From the NCBI RefSeq assembly GCF_018812025.1, contig NC_063050.1:12937037-13001036 (forward strand): a DNA stretch of 64,000 nucleotides. Reading direction: 5' to 3'. The notes under the pieces are model-generated. The model was not told the DNA's origin. It saw nothing but the letters and a program-made list of their open reading frames with translations, and did not search any database. Positions within the stretch are counted from its first letter, which is position 1; each line of letters starts with the position of its first letter. Source of the DNA: Megalobrama amblycephala. Taxonomy: Eukaryota; Chordata; Actinopteri; Cypriniformes; Xenocyprididae. Positions 19,701-27,341 of the stretch are shown here, one piece after another. A program made the position numbers and the translations under genes.

Positions 19701-22523
19701 CATATATAAACGATTAACTATGACTTTTCCCTCAATAAACTCTTAATTTACTGCTTATTATAGTTAATTGTTAAATTTAGGTATTGGGTAGGATTAAGAA
19801 TGTAGAATAAGATCATGCAGAATAAGGCATTAATATGTGCTTTATAAGTACTAATAAACAGCCAATATTTTAGCCATATGAATGCTAATAGTAATAAGCA
19901 ACTAGTTAAAAGACCCTAAAATAAAGTGTTACCATTATTTTATAACAGTGTCATCTTTTTTACGAAATTTGAAATTGTCTATTATCTGACCTTCTGTTGG
20001 AGGAAACTTAAAAAAACAAAAAACAAAAACAAAAAAACATGAAATGAAAAATAGTCATGACGCTGTTATAAAATTATTTGTCAGAGTATTGTCACTTAAT
20101 GACATTTTAATGACAAGTTCAATTTGTACCACTGTACTTGAGCTCAAGATACATATTTATGACACTATTATAATGGCCTCATGTCAAAACCAACTACATA
20201 ACAGTTTAATGCAATGTTAACCGATAAAGCTAAATGATGTCAAGTTGTCATGACAAAGACACTGACAGGTTATGATGTATTGGTTTATGTCAAGTTGTCA
20301 TAACTCGGACATCTCAAACAATGTCATCTTTGCATTAAAAATGACATAATTGAGCGAATGACATTTAATGACAGTTGTCATAAACATGCATAAAACCTCC
20401 TTCATATTCATGACACGTGTCATGTCAACATTATGAAGGTGTCATGTCAGTCTTATGCACACCCCTTCAAGTAAAGTGTTACCTTAAAATCGTAACCTTA
20501 AACTCGTTTGTAAAGTGTAACCTTAAAATCGTCTACAGAAGCTCTTATTGAGAAGTCTAGATGTTCATGTTTGGTTGAAAATGTTTAGTTTGTGTTTATC
20601 ATCATGGAGATCAGTGTTTGCTTTAGTTGAGCTGAATATTTAGAGAACGTTCTTATAACAAACTTTTGTTAGCTGGGTAGTCAGTTTTTCTTACTCTTAC
20701 ATGACACATTTCTGGTCTCAAATTGTAGCTTTTTTGTGTCCTACAGTTTAAAAATATGTATATTTCAGTCATGATGGTTCTTTCCCATAACATTGATTGT
20801 GGTAATAAAGAGTTGGTTAATGCTTTCAACTTTATCCGTATGTTGTGGAAAAATCACTTTGATAAAGGAAAGATACCTAACTATAATACAGTCAGTAACA
20901 TCAATGTAATAAGATACTGAGCACATGACAAAAGAACAAACCACTAACTCAAAGATTCAAGAGGTGAATTCATCAGTTGTATTTCTGGTACATACTGCAT
21001 AGCTTAGCTTAGCTTAGCTTATGTGATGTGATGTGACATAATAATGAACGGCACAGATCGGAAGGTGAAGTAAACTAATACACTGCAAAGCCTGAAGACC
21101 CAGCTAAGCAATGAATTAAAGGTGCCGTAGAAGTCTTTTTAAAAGATGTAATATAAGTTTAAGGTGTCCCCTGAATGTGTCTGTGAAGTTTCAGCTCAAA
21201 ATACACCATAGATTTTTTTTAATTATTTTTTTTAACTGACTATTTTGGGGCATCATTAAATATGAGCCGATTTAGGCTGCGGCTCCTTTAAATGCTCACG
21301 CTCCCCGCACACGGAGCTCGCGTTTGCCTTGAACAGTGCATAAACAAAGTTCACAGAGCTAATATAACCCTCAAAATTGTTCTTTACAAAGTGTTCGTCA
21401 TGCAGTATGTCTAATCGCGTAAGTATAGTATTTATTTGGATGTTTACATTTGATTCTGAATGAGTTTGATAGTGCTCTGTGGCTAAAGCTAACATTACAC
21501 ACTGTTGGAGAGATTTATAAAGAATGAAGTTGTGTTTATGAATTATACAGACTGCAAGTGTTTAAAAATGAAAATATATATGTATTCGTCTCCGTGAATA
21601 CAGTAAGAAACGATGGTAACTTTAACCACATTTAACAGTAATTAGCAACATGCTAACGAAACATTTAGAAAGACAATTTACAAATATCACTAAAAATATC
21701 ATGTTATCATGGATCATGTCAGTTATTATTGCTCCATCTGCCATTTTTCACTATTGTTCTTGCTTGCTTACCTAGTCTGATGATTCAGCTGTGCACATCC
21801 AGACGTCCTGCCATTGTCTAATGCCTTGAACATAGGCTGGCATATGCAAATATTGGGGTCATACATATTAATGATCCCGACTGTTGCGTAACAGTTGGTG
21901 TTATGTTGAGATTCGCCTGTTCATCGGAGGTCTTTTAAACAAATTAGATTTATATAAGAAGGAGGAAACAATGGAGTTTGAGACTCACTGTATGTCATTT
22001 CCATGTACTGAACTCTTCTTATTCAACTATGCCGAGATAAATTCAATTTTTAATTCTAGGGCACCTTTAATCATTTCCGTTTCTCATGATTTGGCCTTGG
22101 TTGCGTTATTATTATTTTTTTATTCGAAATGTGATCAATATTGCATAAGTAGATGTTTTGGGGAATTTGGCTCTTCACATTAAACATTCTAGTTATATTC
22201 TGCTGAAATAAACTAAAATACTTGAAAAAAATCTGTTCATTTTGATGAATGAAATTCAAAGATCTGAGTGAGTTCTGAAACTAACAGGATGTTTTTATAG
22301 TACAATGACCTCTTACATGTCAAGAGATCAAGAAAATTTTGATTTTTTAAATCACTTTTTCTTGCCTGTTTATTATAAACAAATTCCACTATGGTTGATG
22401 AGTTTCAGAGGTTAAATTGATGTCATGAAGTCACTCAGCTCCTCTTGTCTCATTCTTGTCCAGGTTAGGCAGCAGTACAGGAAGTTCTTCAGATGTCTTT
22501 GCTGTGGATTTAAACAACACTGA
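4738..22523 (+). CDS. Gene A: adhesion GPCR, EMR/CD97 (ADGRE)-like, 5' end outside window
   Basis: Exons: 4738-4791, 4977-5033, 5626-5657, 8520-8591, 8726-8927, 11671-11787, 11954-12135, 12245-12406, 12482-12688, 15790-16022, 16188-16254, 16351-16442, 16524-16686 and 22464-22523. They join in one open frame of 565 residues plus stop with matching phases at every junction. Order: Ser/Thr-rich stalk, GAIN domain, GPS with cleavage site HL|ST, seven helices, short Cys-rich tail. Motifs [12 protein letters not shown] and [15 protein letters not shown] in and after TM5 match EMR/CD97 receptors from family knowledge. It would be a cell-surface receptor activated by a tethered peptide; the ligand is unknown. 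The signal peptide and any N-terminal domain lie left of the window. Most introns carry transposons. One odd point is a weak donor after 16254. The product class is secure; the orthologue is not. Confidence 0.85.
4977..5033 (+). CDS. Gene A stalk mini-exon 2
   Basis: This 57-bp exon is phase 1-1, with acceptor TTTTTTCAG and donor GTAATG. It encodes [18 protein letters not shown], another Thr-rich stalk unit. The last 19 bases and the donor nearly repeat those of the exon at 4738, so the two arose by local duplication. Confidence 0.65.
5034..5625. other. Gene A intron
   Basis: The first 160 bases repeat the intron after mini-exon 1 (GTAATGTAGTCTGA... GAATTGAACAGATGTGTGTG), supporting tandem duplication of exon plus intron. 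Nothing else was recognised. Confidence 0.5.
5626..5657 (+). CDS. Gene A short exon before the GAIN domain
   Basis: This 32-bp exon has acceptor CTCATTGCAG and donor GTAAGT. It enters in phase 1 and leaves in phase 0, and reads (G)[10 protein letters not shown]. An exon at 54167-54198 in gene B is identical but for one residue (K for Q), and the flanking introns are also similar. Its size makes it easy to miss with automatic gene finders. Confidence 0.6.
5762..7931. mobile_element. TA-flanked element with inverted ends, in a gene A intron
   Basis: Ends CACTGTTAGACCTTGC and GCAAGGTCTAACAGTG are exact inverted repeats, flanked on both sides by TA (5760-5761 and 7932-7933), as in Tc1/mariner-type insertion. 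No transposase was found. The interior holds a palindromic core (6866-7045), a run of about 21 A's near 6828-6848 and the recurrent module at 7370-7680. The matching intron of gene B (54199-54720) lacks it, so it entered after the A/B duplication or was lost from B. Confidence 0.6.
6866..7045. repeat. Palindromic core module (GCATGCTGGG type)
   Basis: The left arm reads CAGATATCAAAAATCAGC, CAATCTCAACAATGGTGG, TGCAGTGCATGCTGGGAG; the right arm is its inverse ending TTGTTGAGATTCATA. It is one of the many copies of this palindrome in the window (see 14572, 17812, 24714, 50618, 53281). Confidence 0.75.
7932..8519. other. Gene A intron
   Basis: Positions 8115-8519 align with 54276-54720 of gene B (for example CAGCAGCTTCCATTTTT and CAGTGTTCTTCAGTACAG), so this is ancestral intron. 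A short (TTTTG)n run lies near 8222-8257. No other gene was seen. Confidence 0.6.
8520..8591 (+). CDS. Gene A exon, start of the GAIN-like region
   Basis: This 72-bp, phase 0-0 exon with acceptor GTGATTTCAG and donor GTAAGT encodes [20 protein letters not shown] and a few more residues. The amphipathic Leu/Ile-rich helix fits the helical GAIN subdomain A of adhesion GPCRs. The gene B counterpart (54721-54792) differs by one residue at the end. Confidence 0.75.
8726..8927 (+). CDS. Gene A GAIN exon with poly-serine tract
   Basis: The acceptor is AAACTAG and the donor GTAAGT. The exon runs from phase 0 to phase 1. It contains [14 protein letters not shown], eight serines coded by (TCA)n, and [20 protein letters not shown]. 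The helix and the STLVKPT motif are characteristic of GAIN domains in this subfamily. The serine tract is one residue shorter in gene B, consistent with slippage in the trinucleotide run. Confidence 0.8.
8938..9465. other. Gene A intron with a repeat of the GGGCTGTCAAGCGATTAA type
   Basis: Positions 8949-9020 carry GGGCTGTCAAGCGATTAA and AATCTCAAATTAATCGC, a pattern I associate with a widespread fish DNA-transposon end, but I cannot define both ends. The remainder is AT-rich with no exon. Confidence 0.35.
9474..10044. mobile_element. Non-autonomous hAT element with 8-bp target duplication
   Basis: The left end CAGAGGTGGGTAATCCAGG and right end CTGGACTTCCCACCTCTG are inverted repeats, extended by the blocks AAAAGTCCTGCCATATTTT and CACCCACTGAAGCA. 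CAGGTGAC is duplicated exactly at 9466-9473 and 10045-10052. CAGAGGTG ends with an 8-bp duplication are the hAT signature and resemble Tol2 ends. The interior holds only the recurrent non-coding modules. It lies in a gene A intron. Confidence 0.85.
10053..11670. other. Gene A intron with half-elements
   Basis: Position 10374 starts TTAA|AGGGTTAGTTCACCCAA, an end also seen near 39640 and 63090 and typical of a common cyprinid MITE. Its far end is unclear. Positions 11040-11400 and 11400-11590 hold inverted module fragments and a GAACCATGGATGAGTTTTGA-type piece of the palindromic family. No exon was recognised. Confidence 0.45.
11671..11787 (+). CDS. Gene A GAIN exon
   Basis: This 117-bp, phase 1-1 exon with acceptor TTTTTAATCAG and donor GTATGT encodes [20 protein letters not shown] and [14 protein letters not shown]. 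The [18 protein letters not shown] stretch is the first strands of GAIN subdomain B in this family. Gene B has the matching exon at 60661-60777. Confidence 0.85.
11954..12135 (+). CDS. Gene A GAIN exon
   Basis: This 182-bp exon has acceptor CTGTCAAACAG and donor GTGAGA and ends in phase 0. It encodes [20 protein letters not shown], then a [16 protein letters not shown] region and [10 protein letters not shown], the FTLKHI strand that precedes the GPS in ADGRE receptors. It is nearly identical to 60892-61073. Confidence 0.9.
12245..12406 (+). CDS. Gene A GPS exon (autoproteolysis site)
   Basis: This 162-bp, phase 0-0 exon carries the four GPS cysteines and two tryptophans in order: [37 protein letters not shown]. 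The expected self-cleavage is between L and S of HLST, exposing a tethered agonist beginning STFALIM. The conserved H at -2, L at -1 and S at +1 are all present, so cleavage should be possible. It differs from the gene B exon by one silent base. Confidence 0.93.
12482..12688 (+). CDS. Gene A exon for TM1 and TM2
   Basis: This 207-bp, phase 0-0 exon has acceptor TTTTCTCAG and donor GTGAGA. It encodes [19 protein letters not shown] (TM1), intracellular loop [13 protein letters not shown], and [18 protein letters not shown] (TM2). The donor-side intron is interrupted by the hAT composite at 12753-15768. Confidence 0.92.
13767..15644. repeat. Large inverted repeat with CGGCCCACATCTGGCAC ends
   Basis: Left end CCAGATAGCAACACTGTGTC and right end GACACAGTGTTGCTATCTGG are exact inverses. 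Further inward, 13800-13960 pairs with 15450-15610, and 14040-14300 pairs with 15120-15370. The GC-rich arm contains short internal dyads such as GCCAGATCTGGAC. Related single arms lie at 16967-17165, 59410-59610 and, partly, 19110-19157. It is probably an independent fold-back element nested in, or part of, the hAT composite. Confidence 0.8.
14572..14792. repeat. Palindromic core module
   Basis: The left arm contains ACATCAAGAATCAGCACATG, TCTCAACTATGGTGAC and GCAATGCATGCTGGGTAC; the right arm inverts it (ACTCCCAGAATGCATC, GTCACCATCATTGAGATTC). It sits at the exact centre of the inverted repeat 13767-15644. Confidence 0.8.
15790..16022 (+). CDS. Gene A exon for TM3 and TM4
   Basis: This 233-bp exon has acceptor TTGGTCTCCAG and donor GTGAGT and ends in phase 2. 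It encodes [20 protein letters not shown] and [12 protein letters not shown] (TM3, with the extracellular Cys that pairs with loop 2), and [20 protein letters not shown] (TM4). The hAT right duplication lies just before the polypyrimidine tract and leaves the acceptor intact. Confidence 0.92.
16188..16254 (+). CDS. Gene A exon for ECL2 and start of TM5
   Basis: This 67-bp exon with acceptor TCTAAACAG encodes (K)[20 protein letters not shown] and LA. The CW pair is the conserved extracellular-loop-2 cysteine motif of adhesion GPCRs. The following donor reads GCA|GTTAAA, whereas gene B has GCG|GTAAGC, so splicing here may be weak. Read-through would add about 17 residues and stop. Confidence 0.85.
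16351..16442 (+). CDS. Gene A exon for end of TM5 and intracellular loop 3
   Basis: This 92-bp exon with acceptor CTACTTTTCAG and donor GTAAAC runs from phase 0 to phase 2. It encodes [17 protein letters not shown] and [14 protein letters not shown]. The loop 3 motif is typical of EMR/CD97 (LNSEVS in mammals). Confidence 0.88.
16524..16686 (+). CDS. Gene A exon for TM6 and TM7
   Basis: This 163-bp exon with acceptor TTTCTCTGCAG encodes [20 protein letters not shown] (TM6) and [20 protein letters not shown] with YCVLNSE (TM7). I end it at GAG|GTCAGA because a tail exon starting with VRQQYRK, the family continuation, lies at 22464. If that unusual donor is ignored the frame reads on to a stop at 16729-16731, adding 14 residues unlike the family. 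Confidence 0.85.
16967..17165 (+). repeat. GC-rich arm of the CGGCCCACATCTGGCAC family
   Basis: It begins ACATAGCAACATTGTGTCGG and carries the internal dyads GCCAGATCTGGGCC and ATGTGGCATGATGATCTGGC. It is a near copy of 59410-59610 and is homologous to both arms of 13767-15644. It is followed at 17200-17500 by the same inward modules in the same order, so this is one arm of a larger element. Confidence 0.75.
17166..18214. other. Gene A tail intron: modules and a palindromic core
   Basis: Positions 17230-17500 hold the inverted module with ACAACTGACTTCAG and ACAGCATTACCAGCTTCAC. A tandem duplication of about 48 bp (GGGCTCTTTATACATTTATC) lies near 17515-17600. A clear palindromic core lies at 17812-17990 (listed separately). 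No exon was recognised. Confidence 0.55.
17812..17990. repeat. Palindromic core module
   Basis: The left arm contains GACATCAAGAATCAACTT, AATCTCAACAATGGTGAC and GGATGCATGCTGGGTACC; the right arm is ACACCCAGCATGCATTGCAG, GTCACCATTGTTGAGATTC, TTCTTGATGTCTGTGTG. The arms match closely over about 45 bp on each outer side. Confidence 0.85.
18215..19157. other. Gene A tail intron, TTAA-linked half MITE and unique-looking sequence
   Basis: TTTAAAGGGTCATGAAACCC near 18217 resembles a piggyBac-type left end, but no matching right end is visible. Positions 18540-19100 have more CpG than their surroundings and several short open frames on the minus strand with no recognisable domain. I do not call a gene here. 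Confidence 0.35.
19160..20673. mobile_element. Nested fold-back element with CAGCTAACA ends
   Basis: The left end CAGCTAACAGAATTTTGTTA and right end TAACAAACTTTTGTTAGCTG are inverted. Inside, a second palindrome (about 19330-20490) begins AAGGTAACACTTTACTTGAA, with arms running outside-in for about 290 bp (GGTGTGCATAAGACTGACAT against ATGTCAGTCTTATGCACACC). A third insertion with GGTAACATTTCAGTATAGGG lies in the loop at 19675-19935. Two other arms of the outer family occur at 26230-26510 and 28985-29260. Confidence 0.75.
20674..21115. other. Gene A tail intron
   Basis: AT-rich sequence with a (TTAGC)n run at about 20999-21020 followed by TGATG repeats. No exon or element end was recognised. 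Confidence 0.4.
21120..22066. mobile_element. piggyBac-like MITE flanked by TTAA
   Basis: TTAA at 21116-21119 and 22067-22070 flanks inverted ends AGGTGCCGTAGAAG and TTCTAGGGCACCT. The element is 947 bp with no transposase. It differs in sequence from the MITE at 2988-4073, so two separate piggyBac-derived families are present. Confidence 0.7.
22464..22523 (+). CDS. Gene A last exon, cytoplasmic tail
   Basis: This 60-bp exon has acceptor TTCTTGTCCAG and starts in phase 0. It reads [19 protein letters not shown] then TGA. VRQQYRK after YCVLNSE is the usual continuation after TM7 in ADGRE receptors, so this tiny exon, 5.8 kb away from TM7, is very probably the true C-terminus. The cysteine cluster could be palmitoylated. 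It is the only exon in the 16.7-31 kb interval. Confidence 0.8.
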   Translation, partial: VRQQYRKFFRCLCCGFKQH

Positions 22524-24226
22524 GGACCAGAGCATCCATGGAAAATTATTTATTGTGCCATTATAATATAGTAAATAACTACTAAATCAAAATCAAAATC
22601 AATGCTTTCAGATAATACTTGTCAATCCCAGATTCTTTCTTTAAATATTAGATATTAGCCTGATGTTATACCAGTCATATTTTATTGATGTCATTAATCT
22701 TTCTTTTACTATTTTCTTGGTAGATGTCTTTATTTTTATTATTGTTATTGTTTTAGACCTCTGTGTGATTTATTGTACTTTAGAACCTTCAAGTTATTAT
22801 TGTTTTTCTTTTAATTGCCTCTATTATTGTACATACATATTATTAGGCATATTATTGTTCCCTTTTTCTGTGTTCCAACCACTTGTTAATTACCATGGTT
22901 AACAGTTGAGTTGTGCACCTGTGTCTTATTCAGTTAATCATTAGTGTGTATTTTAGCACTCAGTTCTTTCTGTTCTTTGTTCGGTGTTGTCATTTACCTC
23001 TATGATTCTCCTGAGGATTTCTTGGTTATTTATGTAATTCTGCTTCAAGTGTGCTGGATAACAACACTACACTGTTAAATAATGCTGAACGGGGGGCTCG
23101 CTGCTGAGCATCTGAAGCTATCCAGCGCCACCACCCAGGCATCGTGGAGGAGTTCACCCAGCTGGTGGAGGACCAGATGGAAGAGCGATTTGGGAATCAG
23201 ACCTGTCTCCTTTTCACTCCAGGGGTGTAGTGAATTTGATTTGACACACTCTGTGTTTGATTAAGTTGACTTGTGTTTCGGACTGATCACCTGTTGATTG
23301 CTCATGCCTGGTAGAACGAGAGTCAGTAAAAGAAGCACATGGTTCAAAAGCACAGTCTCGTGTTGTTTGTTAAATACATACAGTTTACAGTCACATTCAA
23401 ATATCACCGCTCTCCATTCAGACAAGAATATTCAAAATGAAAATATCAAGTGAATTCAAATAGTAACCATTTCAAGTCAATTTAACATGAAGCAATCACA
23501 TTTGAACCAGAAACAATGGTTTTAAATCAAAATGAATTGTTTAAAGCACCAAGTTAGTTTTAAAATGTGATTTGATCTGATTTAATCGAGGTCACGATCT
23601 GTAGACACTGGGGTGGATGTGTCAGCATTAAAGCATTTCAGTGGGCTTAAACAGATCGCCCTTTACAGCAGATTTAGTTCAAAAACAACTGACAGTTGTG
23701 ACCTAAATATGATTTTCAGTTACAATAAGTAATCCTAAAATTCAACATTAGTAGGCTGACTTACTTTTCGCCATCAGTCGCGCGCACTCAGAGGATCCCC
23801 CAGTTCTTGGCAAATTCTCAGTCAGACTTATAAATTCAGTTCACTGGAGACGAGCTCTGAACGAATAATTGAATCAGTGAGTTGTTGACTCGAGAACAGC
23901 TGCAATATGATCAGTTCGTGAATGAATTTATGAATTAATTGTTGATGTGATTTGTGAACCGATTTAATAGAATGATTAAAAAGAATCAGTTCGTGCACGA
24001 ATCGGACACCGCTTTTGTGTCTCTGAGCATGTGCCCAACTAAAGTAAACCCTGATGGTGGCTTAAAAAAGTTGGTTATTATTGTAAAAATTGTGATTTTC
24101 TCCTTTGGTGATTCTGCTTGTTAACATCAGATCACATTCCTGACACATTTACTGCATAAAATCATAACACAGTGAATGTGTCAAAATTAACACAATGAGT
24201 GTTGTCCCTAAACACACACTGATGTG
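22524..24226. other. Region between genes A and B
   Basis: I see no clear polyadenylation signal close to the gene A stop. Positions 22910-23060 resemble a retroelement LTR (CACCTGTGTCTTATTCAG), followed at 23080-23240 by a GC-rich stretch that could be a degraded gag start. Neither has definable ends. Positions 23820-24010 are rich in GATTCGTTCA-like dyads. No intact gene. Confidence 0.35.
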
Positions 24227-25075
24227 CAGAGGTGTAAAGTCCAGGGGTCAGAAAGTAAAAGTCCTGCTATATTTTTTATTCCACCCACTGAAGCAGTGTT
24301 AAAGTTAATGAGATAATGAAGTGATAAATTGAGTGATGATTGACCATTATTGAAGACACCTGATGATAACAAGCAGAATCACCAAAGGAGAAAATCAGTT
24401 GCTTTAGTTGAGCTCTTGACCCTTGACTATTTAATATTAGATTTTGCTTGGGCAGTTTTAACTGCATTAAAACCAACCAGACAAGCAAAGAGAAAAGATG
24501 ATCAGGTGGTGTTGGTTATATTTTCACATAATCATTATTTGATCTGAATCACTGAACTCATTTAGAGCCCAATCTCTGAGTTATATTTACATTATTGATT
24601 ACAGCAGCACTGTGACTTTACAGCAGAAGATTGACTTTATCAATACAATTTTTTTTTTTTTTTTTTTTTTGAAAGTTGTCCTTTCCACAAAAAAAAAAAG
24701 ATTCATTTTAGGCACACACAGACATCAAGAATTAGCGTATGAATCTCAACAACGGTGACAAGCAACATATTCTGATCAACAGATCAACTCTGAACATTAG
24801 AAAACAAGCTACTAAAAAGTCACAGAAAAACAGCAAAATTTAAATAGTGAGAATAAAGAAAATTTTTAAGACAATTAAGCTCATAATTTATTCATGCAGC
24901 AATGCATGATGGGAGCCATGGATGAATTTTGATCGGTGGCACCCAGAATGCACTGCAACATGCTTTATTATTCTCACCACTGTTGAGATTCACGGGCTGA
25001 TTCTTGATGTCTGTGTGTTTAAATGAAACTTATTTTTTTTAAATCAAAACTTTAAAAAGTACATATATTTTTGTA

Positions 25076-25116
<41 letters not shown>

Positions 25117-25570
25117 TATTGAAAAAGCTGATCTTCTGCTGTAGAATCACAGACCTGCTGTAATCAATAATGTAAATCTAACTCAGAGATTGGGCTCTAA
25201 ATGAGTTCAGTGATTCAGATCAAATAATGACTATGTGAAAACATAACCAACACCACCTGACCTCATTTTCTAACTTTGCTTGTCTGGTTGGTTTTAATGC
25301 AGTTAAAACTGCCCAAACTAAATCTAATATTAAAAAGTCAAGGGTCAAGAGTTCAACTAAAACAAACCCTGACCTCAATGATGGTAACTTAAAAATTGTG
25401 ATTTTCTCCTTTGGTGATTCTGCTTGTTATCATCAGGTGTCTTCAATAATGGTCAATCATCACTCAATTTATCACTCAATTGTCTAATTAACTTTAACAC
25501 TGCTTCAGTGGGTGGAATAAAAAAATATGGCAGGACTTTTACTTTCTGACCCCTGGACTTTCCACCTCTG
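24227..25570. mobile_element. 1.34-kb palindromic hAT-family element
   Basis: The ends CAGAGGTGTAAAGTCCAGG and CTGGACTTTCCACCTCTG are inverted. Nearly the whole element folds on itself, with 24360-24640 pairing with 25125-25440 and 24714-24770 with 24960-25015. The loop at about 24780-24960 holds the GCAATGCATGATGGGAGCC core. Flanking 8-mers do not match, so the target duplication is lost or an end is rearranged. Runs of T (near 24650) and A (25080-25113) interrupt the arms. Confidence 0.8.
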
Positions 25571-27341
25571 AATTTGAGTCGTTTTTTAACAAATGCTTTT
25601 TGACACATTCTGAATGTCTGTGTTTGATACAGTCAATGTGTCAACATGAACACAAGTTTTGTCTCAAAACACAAGCACTGATGTGTAAGTGATGTTTTTT
25701 TGACTGGACTTGACAAAGAGATCATTGCAAATTGATCTTCATGTTCAGAAGTAGCACAGGTGTTTTATTTTGTTGTTGTTTTCCTCTTTTCTTCAATGAT
25801 TCTGTCTGTTAACAGCAGGTGTTCATCACTATTGCTGGATTAATGACTTAATTATCTCATTAACTTCACTCTTGAATGGTCTTGGTCTCGGTCTTGGAGG
25901 GTCTGGTCTTGACTACACCTCTGGTTAACCATCCTGACACATTCACTGTGTAAAAATCATTGACTCAATGGATGTGTCCGAATTAACACAACAAGTGTTG
26001 TCCCTAAACTCACCCATTGATGTGTAAGAATTTAACACATTTTGAGTCAGTTTTAACACATACTTTCTAAGAGTGTAGTTAGTAATAAGTGAAGCTGGTA
26101 ATGCTGTTTGTGGATTGTTTAATCAGATCTTCAGAGATTTAATGTCTTTTATCTTCAGTTCATCTAAGGCTGTGGCTGAAGAAAGTTGTAGTTTGTGTTC
26201 TTATTTCTCTTTCTTTAAGTGTTTGTTCACAGCAGGAGTTTGAATGATTGAAACAATGTTTCAGGAACATCATGCTAACCTTTAAATAACATTCTACAAA
26301 CATTAAGGAAACTGAACATTTTCATGTTCTTGGAATGTTACAAATCAACGTTCCTAGAATGTTCAAAATTAAGTTGAAAGAACGTTTGAGGAACATCATT
26401 AAAAAACGTTCCTCTAACGTCAAGAAAATTGGACATTTTTTACATTCCCAAAAGCAATAGTTAACATTTAGAGAATGTTCTTATAACAAAATCCTGTTAG
26501 CTGGGAAAAGTCCATGTATTTTTGACCTAAAACTGAATTCAACTTAGCTAACTTGATCATGATCATTCATTATCATGAATGACTAAATTATGAAATATAA
26601 TCTTTAATTTAACAGTATTAAGTACTGAATTGATTTTCTAAAACAGGCCACAAAGTATAAAGTCTTTTATACACCTAAAAGGCAATCTATCATCTCAAAT
26701 ACAAACATTTACAGACAGATTATGAACATGTAAAAATTAAATAAAAAAAAAAATCAGCATAAATGTAATAAGCTAACATTTAACAACAACCATTTAAACA
26801 TCTAAGTCCCCTGCAAATATTGTAAATATGTGAAATATAACAACTTTTATCTGAAGGTGAGTAGATATCCCACGACAGGTGGTCATGTTGTTTTTAAATG
26901 CTGCCTGTGAGCTAAACAAAGAATGTATGAACAAAGTCACCAGATCTCAATGGTGGAGAGTTGTTCTCCAAACAACAGAGTCAGCACAAATGTCCAGATG
27001 AGACATGAGCCAAAGGTCATGAAGCCTTACAAAGTGTAAAATCAAAACAGTATAATAATGGTGAAAAAGTTGTCCAGAGTATGATGCAAATCACCAACTC
27101 TTGATTTCCTTTTATTTAAATCTGTTTTCTGTTGTGATATTGAATATTTTACTCTAGTTGCACTGCTTGCACACAATTCTGTTCTTTACTGAAGCTTCTG
27201 AATACTAGTTTTCAACTTACAGTCAAACAACACAATCCTTTATTGTCTTTCAAAGGACACACAAAATCTGCTCAATATATTCCTGAAATTATGTAAATGA
27301 TGTTTGGGAAGCACCATGTTAAAAGCCACAGTGTTTGTATA
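25571..27341. other. Intergenic repeats and unassigned sequence
   Basis: Positions 25925-26080 are a copy, in opposite orientation, of the repeat at 63783-63930 (CCTGACACATTCACTGTG, GTTTTAACACAT). Positions 26085-26230 are a module fragment. Positions 26230-26510 are an arm ending TTATAACAAAATCCTGTTAG. From 26511 to 27341 I see AT-rich sequence with no feature. Confidence 0.5.
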
